Part shown: positions 39,426 through 47,450 of the stretch, one piece after another | Layout of the letters: every line of letters begins with the position of its first letter | How positions within the stretch are numbered: position 1 is the stretch's first letter | Notes under the pieces: model-generated | Databases searched by the model: none | The model's input: only the letters and a program-made list of their open reading frames with translations | Told to the model about the DNA's origin: nothing | Position numbers and translations under genes: made by a program | NCBI GenBank assembly: GCA_907163375.1 | Contig: CAJQUW010003146.1 | Location: forward strand, 434,001 to 498,000 | DNA: 64,000 bases | From: Prostheceraeus crozeri | Taxonomy: Eukaryota > Platyhelminthes > Polycladida > Euryleptidae | Direction: 5' to 3'

Positions 39426-40777
39426 ATGTCTTCGCTTATCGAAAATAAATTTAGATTAGACGACCCTCCGTTCGTCAGTTACAATCAAAAAAAGAATGAT
39501 TATATAAGAATTGCTATGAATCCCGGATCTTCTAGTAGAGTAAATACTGGAGGAGATTTAATTTTTGAAGTCGATAATCAGCAGAGTTATATATATTTAC
39601 CTGATTCATTTTTATACTGTGAATATTCTTTATATAGTGATGCCAATTTTACAACACCATTACCAGAAACCGATAATGTTGCACTAGAGAATAATTTCTT
39701 TCCAAAATTATTTACACAAATGCGTTTAGATGTTGCAACTCAAAATATAGAAACATTAAGTGATTCTCCAGGTGTAATTGATACAATGCTTAGATTTGTA
39801 ACAATTGGTGAAAATAATAAAAAGTATGATATCGAAGGTTGGTTTCCTGATACTAATGATGGTATAATTGTTGATGATTTAACTCACGCTGGAACAGATG
39901 CAGCAGGAATTGCGAAAGATGTAGAAAATATTGCAAAACATTTAAATAAAACAAATAATGATGCATATAAAGAAAGACGTGAATTTAACAAGAAAAGTAA
40001 ACAGACAGTAAATTAGTCATTGTCTCCATTATTCGGATATTTAGATTATGATAAAATATCATATCAATTAAAATTTAAATTAATAATTCATCGTACAGCA
40101 AATAATGAATTAATCTTTTTTGGTAAGACTGGAAAAAAGCATATTTAAAAATTGATAGACTTGAATGGTGGATTAAGCATATTACTCCTAGTTTAGAGAT
40201 TGAAACAGCCATTGCAACAAGATTAAATACTAACAAACCAATTCCAGTTAATTTTCTAAAGCGTACTGCTAGTTCAGTAACTTTTTCAGAGCAAAGATTT
40301 AACTGGCATTTTACTAGAACTGCGAATACTCCAAGATATTTATTACTAACATTTCAAAGAAATAATTCTCCAAGTTTTGATAAGAACAACAATCTTTTTC
40401 ATATTAATACAATTCGAAGTCTACAAGTTTCATTAAATCAAACCCGTTATCCAATTGATCCATTAAGATTCGATGATACCAATAATCAATTTATGGAAGG
40501 ATATGATTCTTATCGAAATCTTTGTATAGAATTTGGAGTTGAACCACAATTAACTCCTGGAGATTGGAGACATTTATATCCTGTTTTCTGTTTCGATTTA
40601 AGTGCACAATCTGAAGATATTATCAAGACTGGTTGTGATGTAACAATTAATATTGAAAAGAAAGATTCCACAACATCATTGATGGCTTATGGATTATTGC
40701 TAGAAGATGTAAAATATTCTATTGAAATTCTTAATGGAAAGATGGCTAGGATTAATCAATTTTTTTTCATAACTTAA
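39426..40777 (+). pseudogene. MCP: Double jelly-roll major capsid protein of Polinton B, stop and frameshift
   Basis: Starts after TTTTTTATAAAA. Capsid-type N-terminus MSSLIENKFRLDDPP with YIRIAMNPGSS and GGDLIFEVDNQQSYIYLPDSFLY (first strands), then PKLFTQMRLDV and MLRFVTIGE. A TAG at about 40014-40016 and a one-base change in an A-run near 40135 split the middle. The later frame has LEWWIKHI-type sequence, then SLNQTRYPIDPLRFDD, NLCIEFGVEPQLTPGDW and FCFDLSAQSED...GCDVTINIEKK, the typical C-terminal jelly-roll. Forms the pseudo-hexameric capsomers. Confidence 0.85.
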
Positions 40778-40784
40778 AATTTTG

Positions 40785-40920
40785 ACAACTAGAATAGATT
40801 AAAATTTTTGATAACTTAAAATTTTTTCATAACTAGAATAGATTAAAATTTTTGATAACTTAAAATTTATTCATAATTAGAATAGATTAAAAATTTTTGG
40901 TAACTTAAAATTTTTTATTA
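40785..40920 (+). repeat. Tandem about 40-bp AT repeat upstream of the pX-like gene
   Basis: Three copies of a unit containing AACTAGAATAGATTAAAATT, in the spacer between the capsid gene and the pX-like gene. Confidence 0.75.
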
Positions 40921-40923
40921 AAA

Positions 40924-41406
40924 ATGTCGCAAGCGAAAAGTAATAATAATAAAACTGTTGAATTAAAATTACGTAATATTGTTGACAAAAATACCCCTAA
41001 AACTATTACGATTAACAAAAAAAAGTATTACATAATTAAACCAATGATAGAGAATATTCAATTACAAGAAGAAAAGAATGGCGGGATTCTCCCATTAATT
41101 CCCCTAATAATAGGTGGCATAGCAGCTGCAGGAAGTGTTGCAGATGGGACAGCTGGTATTGTCCAAGCAGTAAATAAAAATAAATCAGATAAAGCAGCAT
41201 TAGAAGAACAAAAACGTCATAATAGAGAGTTAGAGAAAGTTGCTAGGGGTGAAGGAGTAGTAGATAATTTTATTAGTAAATTAAAATTAGTTGATGAAGG
41301 AAAACGAGTTCTTAAAAATATTCTCCACAATGTTGATGATTTAATTGAAATTAAAGAAACAAAAGATGGTTCTGGAATATATCTAAGTCCTAGTATGATT
41401 CGGTAA
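40924..41406 (+). CDS. pX-like minor capsid/core protein with glycine-rich hydrophobic segment
   Basis: Intact 160-aa frame starting directly after TTTTTTATTAAAA. It has a basic N-terminus (KLRNIVDKNTPKTITINKKKYY). The hallmark segment NGGILPLIPLIIGGIAAAGS is followed by a small-residue helix (VADGTAGIVQAVNKNKSDK), then a charged helix with RHNRELEKVARGEG, ending SGIYLSPSMIR. This GGxLPLLxPLxxG arrangement is conserved in Polintons and compared with adenovirus pX/pVI-type proteins. The GG could be a protease site (inference). It precedes the PLA2-integrase gene. Confidence 0.65.
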   Translation: MSQAKSNNNKTVELKLRNIVDKNTPKTITINKKKYYIIKPMIENIQLQEEKNGGILPLIPLIIGGIAAAGSVADGTAGIVQAVNKNKSDKAALEEQKRHNRELEKVARGEGVVDNFISKLKLVDEGKRVLKNILHNVDDLIEIKETKDGSGIYLSPSMIR

Positions 41407-41476
41407 TAACCTCAGGACCTTTGGTCCATAAGGTAAAAGATTTATTTTATCTTTTAAATTTTTTTTATCTTTTAAA

Positions 41477-42765
41477 ATGAATTCTAAAAATTCCGAAAAT
41501 TTAATTAAATTAAAAATTGCTAACTTAGATTTATTAAATTATCTATTAAACAAAAATAAAAACTCAAATTGTCAGCATATTGGAGGTGACAGACAAAAAA
41601 CATTAGAAAACTTTCCTGGATTTATTTGGAGTAAATATTCGAAAGAAAAACATCTTCCTGGTCATTCATATACTGGTCCAGGAACTCGATTAGATATAAG
41701 ACTAGATGAGAATAATAATCCAAAACCAGATGAAGAACCAATAAATAGAGTAGATGCCGCCGCTTATAGACATGATTTAGCTTATCGAAATCATGATCTA
41801 AGTTCTCGACATGCAGCTGATAAGAAGATGATTCAAGAATTAGATAGTATTCAAAATCCTACATTTAGAGAAAGAATTGAAAGAATGTTTGTTAAGAAAG
41901 CTTTACAAGCTAAAATATTATTCGGTCAGGGGATAGATGAAACGACAGCAAAGTTGTCTGAGAGCAACGCTCGAACCTACGCCTCCGAAATTCATAAAGA
42001 ATACAGAAGGCCTAAATATTTATTGAAAGTAAAAGTATTTAATAAAGATGATATTTGGAGTGCTGATCTTATTCATATGCCGAATGAAAGGGACTACAAA
42101 TACGCATTGACCGTTATAGATTTATATACACGATACGCTTGCGTAAAGCCTTTAAAAAATAAAAGTGGTCTATCAGTTAAATATGCGTTTGAAGAAATCT
42201 TTAAAGAAAGTAAGAGAAAGCCAAAAAAATTGTTTGTAGATAAAGGGTCGGAATTTTATAACCGAAACGTTCAGCCACTATTTGAAACTGTTTATTCAAC
42301 TGAAAACGCTGGAAAAGCTGTAGTGATAGAAAGATTCAATCGGACGTTAAAAAATAAATTATTCAAGAAATTTACTGAGCAAAGAAATCAGAAATGGTTG
42401 AAGATATTACCAGGAGTTGTAGAAGAGTACAATAATAAAGTTCATTCTGGTATTGAAGAAACTCCAAAGAATGCTTCTGACGACCCTGATTTGATAAGAA
42501 AAAAATATTCGAGAATAATTATTCGAATGAGAGTAATCCGAATTTGCAGAAACTTAAGCCGAAATTTAAAATTGGAGATAGAGTTAGAATATTTAAATAT
42601 AAGAATAAATTTGAAAAAGGCTTCGTCGGATACTGGACGAAAGAGATATTTGAAGTTTGTAAAATAAATCAAACTTATCCGATTACTTACGAAATCAAAG
42701 ATTTAGATGATGAAGATATCAGAGGCCGATTTTATCAAAATGAATTACAACGAAGTGATTTTTAA
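41477..42765 (+). pseudogene. INT: Phospholipase A2-like domain fused to retroviral-like integrase, frameshifted at 3' end
   Basis: Starts after ATCTTTTAAA. Residues about 55-130 form a parvovirus-type PLA2 domain: Ca-loop HSYTGPGTRLD, catalytic YRHDLAYRNHD, and ADKKMIQELD. From about residue 160 the chain is an integrase: HKEYRRPKYLLKV, then the catalytic triad in IWSADLIHM, LFVDKGSEFYN and VIERFNRTLKNK. The core frame is left near 42530; the SH3-like tail (KFKIGDRVRIFKYKNKF...YWTKEIFEVCKI) is in the next frame and ends at 42765. No stop separates PLA2 from integrase. The N-terminal helix-turn-helix seen in A and C is absent. Confidence 0.85.
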
Positions 42766-42821
42766 TTTTTGGAACTAACGTTTCGGGAATGAAATTCCCT
42801 TGTTAGGCGTAGCCATAGAAC

Positions 42822-43280
42822 CTACGGTTCGTTCAATTCTAACATAATATCAAGAAATGGTACTCCTTTTTGTAATTTAAATAAAACATAAAGACATAAT
42901 TGACCACAATAAGTAGTTCCCGGTTTTTGAATTTGAAATGTATTATAAATTCCATTGCCAAGTAATTTTTTGACTTCATTTGTAGGTGGAAGTCCATAAG
43001 AGTCGAACCAATAGTTCTCAGCCTCTGGGCGGTCGAAATAGTAATTATCTCGATTTTTATTAAAGATACCTGCAGACCAATGTACTCCTTTTTGGTCTGA
43101 CGTATGAAGATTTGTTATGAAATTTATAGTTATTGTTGGCTTATTTTTTAGGAATTGTAATTCGTCTCTCATTAGAACATGAAAATTCTTTATTCCCAAT
43201 TGATTTGCGATTTTCTTTAAATCGAAATTTGTAGTTGTTTGTGTTCCATATAATTTCAAAAACTCATTTATGTTGCTCAT
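42822..43280 (-). CDS. PRO: Adenain-like cysteine protease of Polinton B
   Basis: Intact 152-aa frame on the minus strand, starting after TTTATTATAAA. Catalytic residues: His in KGVHWSAGIF, Asp in WFDSYGLPP, and the Cys region in GTTYCGQLCLYVLFKLQ (Gln/Cys oxyanion and nucleophile). This is the Ulp1/adenain fold that matures virion proteins in Polintons and adenoviruses. It is convergent with the integrase gene. Its 5' part is duplicated at 43560-43706. Confidence 0.9.
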   Translation of the reverse strand: MSNINEFLKLYGTQTTTNFDLKKIANQLGIKNFHVLMRDELQFLKNKPTITINFITNLHTSDQKGVHWSAGIFNKNRDNYYFDRPEAENYWFDSYGLPPTNEVKKLLGNGIYNTFQIQKPGTTYCGQLCLYVLFKLQKGVPFLDIMLELNEP

Positions 43281-43324
43281 TTTATAATAAAAAAATTTCT
43301 TAAGGGACCCCTAGAAGTCAGAAG

Positions 43325-43488
43325 GGAGGGGGTATTGATTTAAAACTGTTCTCTAATGATGACTTTTTTTACTACTTGGGGGGGGGTATTGATTTAAAAC
43401 TGTTCCACAATGATGACTTTCCTTACTACTTGGGGGGGTATTGATTTAAAACTGTTCTCTAATGATGTCTTTCCTTACTACTTATTCG
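43325..43488. repeat. Three-copy minisatellite, about 65-bp unit with G-runs
   Basis: Each unit contains GTATTGATTTAAAACTGTTC and CTTACTACTT, and two carry runs of 6-10 G. No spacers and no palindromic repeat, so not a CRISPR. It lies between the protease gene and its duplicated fragment. Confidence 0.9.
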
Positions 43489-43559
43489 ATTTTGAAATGA
43501 TTTAATTTAATCTAAATTAAAACGTTACATTGTTACATTTTATTAGTAGAGTTAGTGTT

Positions 43560-43706
43560 TCGTACATCTTTTATCAATAGTAATTCATCCTTCATCAATA
43601 TGTGAAAATTCTTTATTCCCAATTGATTAGCAATCTCATTTAAATCGAAATTTGACGTGGTTTTGTCTGCCGTATATTTTTAGAAAGTCTCTAATGTTAC
43701 TCATTT
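43560..43706 (-). pseudogene. Duplicated 5' fragment of the protease gene
   Basis: The minus strand from the CAT at about 43703 repeats, with changes, the first about 45 codons of the protease (shared GAAAATTCTTTATTCCCAAT at 43613 and 43170), including the A-run before the ATG. It lacks the catalytic residues. It probably arose by the same tandem event as the minisatellite between them. Confidence 0.75.
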
Positions 43707-43837
43707 TTATGGAAGATAAAATGTTTCTATTACATTCTCGCAAATGTAAAATTAAAAACAACACATGGATATTTCAATTTGGTTACATCCACTTTTCATA
43801 CATTCAATTTGGATACATTGAAATACATGTAAATTTG

Positions 43838-44062
43838 TCCACGGGTGGACACGTTTTAATTGGTTGAAACACTCTATTGTATTTACATGTGCAACAGGAA
43901 ATAACATTGCATATAAAACAGGAAATAGCATTGCATATAAAACAGACAGATACAAGTTTTCTAAACAATGGGATTTCTGTCCACGGGTGGACACGTTTTA
44001 ATTGGTTGAAACACTCTATTGTATTTACATGTGCAACAGGAAATAACATTGCATATAAAACA
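43838..44062. repeat. Direct repeat, about 82 bp twice, 142 bp apart
   Basis: CCACGGGTGGACACGTTTTA starts both copies (43839 and 43981) and the match runs through CATGTGCAACAGGAAATAAC to ATATAAAACAG. Each copy also contains a palindromic CCACGGGTGG core. Short frames over it come from the repeat. Confidence 0.85.
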
Positions 44063-44340
44063 GAGGGGTTTCAAGAATGATAAATTTTCTTCACAGCGCG
44101 TCTAATGTTAACGCGTTGATTTGATTAGTTGAATGACGCAGTATTTTAGCTGAATGGCGCACCATTATTCAAGAGAATATAATGAAATGGCATAGGTCTA
44201 AACATTGAAAATAAAGTGTCGTGCGGCCGTCGCAGTAACAAAGCGGGGATACACATCCAATTTCCATTGAATATGACAGCGCAATATTGTCGTTAAAAGA
44301 CGCACCATTGTTTGAGAGAAGAATGGAATCATTTGGAATG
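44063..44340. other. Gene-free spacer in Polinton B
   Basis: No convincing frame. Contains several GCGCACCATT/TGACGCA-like short words. Less AT-rich than the rest of Polinton B. Confidence 0.4.
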
Positions 44341-44981
44341 TCACATAATTGCTTTACACAATGAAGTCAATCTTCCGATAACGTTAGGTCGTGACTTTAA
44401 AAGTACAATAGAAACAGACACCCTACAAAGCATAGGAAAATTGTCTGCTAATTTACCTAATCTCATTGCAAATGAAACTTCGGTGCGTGAATAATTGATC
44501 TGATTTTGCTTCAAGAGACTATAAAAATAAGTCTTGTCATTAACACAAACAGAGAGCAGATAGTTGATGTGCTTACCGATAAAAATTTTACACATAACAC
44601 TGAGTGAATTGTTTCTTTTTTCATGCAACAAGAATTTGTGTAAGTTTACAATTGTATTATTCTCTCCACCATTTGGCTCTATGAAATCACTCAAAGAATC
44701 TGTAAATTCATGCCTCTCAAAATATATTCCTCTCCAATTCCTCCCGTAATTTTTTCATCCTCCCTGGCAACGATTGTTTTCTTCTATCTTCAAATTGATC
44801 TTGTCTCATTTTGAGAAATATATGACGAGAGCGTTTTGACGCAACCTTCACTGACAAGAAACACTGTTAAATTAAATAAGTCTTCAGCACAATTGTTTGA
44901 AATAGCCATATCGATTATTGTTGTTGTGTATTGTTTCACGGCATTGCAGCCGGAGTAGGATTTGTTGGTTATATATTCCAC
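44341..44981 (-). pseudogene. Unrecognised broken gene near the right end of Polinton B
   Basis: Collinear minus-strand frames: 44981-44790 (with YTTTIIDMAISNNCAEDLFN and VKTLSSYISQNE), a short frame around 44810-44730 (GRMKKLREELERN), and 44730-44341 (SDFIEPNGGENNTIVNLHKF, SVMCKIFIGKHINYLLSVCV, FAMRLGKLADNFP). They look like one globular protein of about 200 aa with two frame breaks. I do not recognise it. It is less AT-rich than Polinton B genes and lies next to the terminal repeat, where cargo genes often sit, so capture from a host is possible (inference). Confidence 0.4.
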
Positions 44982-45177
44982 GTCTTACAAATGTCTAAGT
45001 GGGTGTAGCAGCTGTTTGTTCTTTCATACATTGTTTCCTTTCAAATGTTTGAGTGGGAAGTCACAGCTCTTTACACTGAAATGCCTTTTCTTCATAAATG
45101 CGAGAAGCAGATGTTCTCTACAATGGAGTGTTCATCTGAGTGCAAAGCAGTAGATAAATTGTAAGAACGCCTGATGA

Positions 45178-45229
45178 AATGACAATTGTAAATACTCCTA
45201 AACTTATTGTTAAGAATATGTCAATTCCT
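45178..45229 (-). repeat. Inverted fragment of the left-end membrane protein gene
   Basis: The reverse complement matches 14634-14690 (CATATTCTTAACAATAAGTT in both). It continues the terminal inverted repeat after a gap, so the right repeat once extended into this gene and lost about 235 bp. Confidence 0.75.
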
Positions 45230-45242
45230 TCAAATATTATTA

Positions 45243-45722
45243 GACACATGATATATTTTAAAAACCTGAAAAACGTCTAAACTCATGAATTTGAAATTCT
45301 CAACTTTTATGATTTTCGGTGTCCTTAAACGGTCATGATTTTCAAGGTAAAAATTGTAATTCTCAAATTTGAGATTCTTAACTTTTATGATTTTCGGTGT
45401 CCTAGAACGGTCATGATTTTCAAGGTAAAAATTGTAATTCACAAATTTGAGATTTTGAAAAATTTGAAAATTGGGTATTTTTAAAAACGCCCAAATTTAT
45501 GAATTTAGGTCTTCATAACCTGAAAAAGGGTTGAAATTCATAAATTTAGACCATTTATAAAGTACCATTTTTTGAAAAAACGGTATCTTTAAAAACGACT
45601 AAACTCATGAATTTAGGTCTTAAAAACCTGAAAAAGGGTCTAAATTCATGAATTTATGTCGTTTTTAAAGATACTATTTTTTGAATTTTATGGTGTCCTG
45701 GAACGGTCTTTTGCCCATTACT
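45243..45722 (-). repeat. Polinton B right terminal inverted repeat
   Basis: Mirror of 13922-14398, ending GGGCAAAAGACC in reverse complement, with the terminal CT and the GATGAA duplication following. Confidence 0.93.
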
Positions 45723-45728
45723 GATGAA
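45723..45728. repeat. 6-bp target-site duplication of Polinton B, right copy (GATGAA)
   Basis: See 13916-13921. The Penelope RT frame resumes from this duplicate. Confidence 0.93.
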
Positions 45729-46874
45729 ATAAATCATTTTGATCTCACGATGGAGCAATTTAGCAACTGCCTTAAGTTTGTGAGCTACAATTATGAGATA
45801 CAGTATGGTGATGAAACATATCTCCAAATTGGTGGCGTCCCTATGGGCACACATTATGCTCCCCCCTTCGCCGTTATTTTCATGAACTACATAGAAAATA
45901 GAGCTTTAAAAGAATTGAAAAAAATTAATATCCCAACTCCGATATTCAAACGGTATATCGATGACATCATTATGGGTCCTTTCTCATCTAGTTTTCAAGA
46001 TAGTTATAAAATTCTCAACATATTCAACAATATAAATAAAGATGTTCAATTTACTTTAGAAATTCCACAAAATTGTCTAAACTTTCTAGATTTGAGCATC
46101 TCGATTAAAAACGATTGTGTTTGTTACAAGCACTATAGTAAGCTATTAACTTCGGATAACTCTCTACGCAAAGACAGTTGGATACCACATCATGTTAAAA
46201 GTAACTTCATAGAAAATACTCTGAACACAGCCGATGAAAGATGCAGTACGATAGCAGATAAAACTGAAGCAATTCATAATGCTAAACAAAAACTTAAGAA
46301 AAACGGTTTCAAAGAAAAAGATTTTAAACGGAAATCGAAGAATAGGAAGCGTCATTCCAATGCAAGTAAAGATATTAATTTATCTATGCCTTTCGTTAAC
46401 GATAGCTTAAACAGAAAAATTAATTCTCTGATTCGCAAATCTAATCTCAATGTTCGTCTTGTTAATACTACCAGTCCTACATTGTCCCGTTGTCTAAATA
46501 GTCGCAATAAACACAAAAATAAAAAACATAACAACTGTAACCTTTGTGATCGTTTGCCTGAAAAAATAAATTGTAATAGTTACAATGTTGTCTATGAGTT
46601 TAAATGTCGGATTTGTAATGCTAGTTACATAGGTAAAACTTCAAGATCTTTCAAAATTAGGTATCAAGAACATAAGCGGAGTATTATGAATAAGGACAGT
46701 AAGAGTGCATTGAGTGTGCATCTTCGTGATTGTACTGCTGTTGACCTTGATGATTTCGATGTGAATATCCTTCAGAGAGCGCGAAGTACGGTTGACACTG
46801 CTTTGATAGAAGCTCGCATGATTCAGGACAGATGTCCATCTATGAATCGCCGTCATGAGCTTGCTGGCTTGTAG
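45723..46874 (+). pseudogene. Penelope-like RT C-terminal half plus GIY-YIG endonuclease (PLE-A), after Polinton B
   Basis: Continues the RT of 12875-13921: NHFDLTMEQFSNCLKFVSYN, motif B GGVPMGTHYAPPF, motif C RYIDDIIMG, thumb NCLNFLDLSISI, the basic linker, zinc knuckle CNLCDRLP...CRIC and the GIY-YIG core with SYIGKTSRSFKIRYQEH. It ends ELAGL at 46874. Residues read before 45723 come from the Polinton repeat. The near-identical inverted copy is at 11904-12868. Confidence 0.9.
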
Positions 46875-46958
46875 GAGAACACAGGTCGCGCCATATAGAT
46901 TTTTATTCAGCTTTTACATATATATGTCCAAGTAGCATGTCATATGCACCTGTTTTAA

Positions 46959-46995
46959 ACTCTATGAAGAAGGGTCTGGACCCGAAACGTCGAGT
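46959..46995 (+). ncRNA. Hammerhead-ribozyme-like motif of PLE-A
   Basis: Stem I ACTC...GAGT encloses an AUGA-containing core, stem II GGGTC/GACCC, GAAAC and GTC. Same layout as in PLE-B but with different paired bases in both stems. In the PLE-A 3' UTR, about 85 bp after the stop codon. Confidence 0.55.
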
Positions 46996-47113
46996 AAAAG
47001 CTAGTTTTTTCTTTACTATTTCAACTAACGGATTTGCAGAAATTCAAGGGAGTGCGTTTCTCGATTACGAGTACAGCCTATAATCATGATCCTCCCGTTT
47101 GCTGCCATCACTT

Positions 47114-47125
47114 ATTCGGAAGCAA
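47114..47125. repeat. 12-bp target-site duplication of PLE-A, right copy
   Basis: ATTCGGAAGCAA, identical to 11683-11694. Confidence 0.9.
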
Positions 47126-47450
47126 GGATGGAAATGCGAGCTCATGCCCTTTGAAGTGGGATGCCACGGTTTCGTTGCTCCATCGGTGAGGAAATTTCCT
47201 GCTAAAGCTGGTCTTAAAAGCGTAGAGATTACCATCAATAAGTTGAGTGCCAGGGTGGAAGAAGGTAGCCGGTTTGTGTTAAGGACCTGGGCGCAACGAG
47301 CTGTTGCGGACCCACCATCCTGAGAGATACCGAGATTAATGGGCCGAAATCTCGGTGACGGATGGCGCTCAGCTGATGACTCATGCCCTTTTTGGGTGCA
47401 GCACTTGCTGTTTCACATAACCCAGCAATTTCCATCTTCTCAGCGTGGAG
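47114..47450 (+). pseudogene. Decayed non-LTR-type retrotransposon, 3' part
   Basis: Resumes at IRKQGWKCELMPFEVGCHGFV, the conserved C-terminal block of the RT interrupted at 11694, followed by a degraded tail to about 47320. Around 47425 the sequence CAGCAATTTCCATC...CAGCGTGGAG repeats a piece present at 9832-9860 inside the 5' part. The 3' limit is uncertain. Confidence 0.75.

Larger units (their letters stand above)
13922..45722. mobile_element. Polinton/Maverick element B, complete ends, 31.8 kb including the PLE-B insertion
   Basis: Ends 5'-AG...CT-3' with long terminal inverted repeats (about 13922-14398 and 45243-45722) and a GATGAA target duplication. It carries PolB, packaging ATPase, integrase, adenain-like protease, major capsid and penton genes. 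Without the 13.7-kb PLE-B array the element would be about 18 kb, normal for the group. It is visibly AT-rich compared with elements A and C and with the flanking DNA. Many genes contain single stops or frameshifts, so it is a damaged but recent enough insertion. Confidence 0.95.

Noticed and set aside
43325-43488. Regularly spaced repeats suggestive of a CRISPR array
   Set aside because: Direct tandem repeats without unique spacers, in a eukaryotic context.
44312-45153. Short plus-strand frames near the right end of Polinton B
   Set aside because: They are opposite the minus-strand broken gene or contain no recognisable feature.
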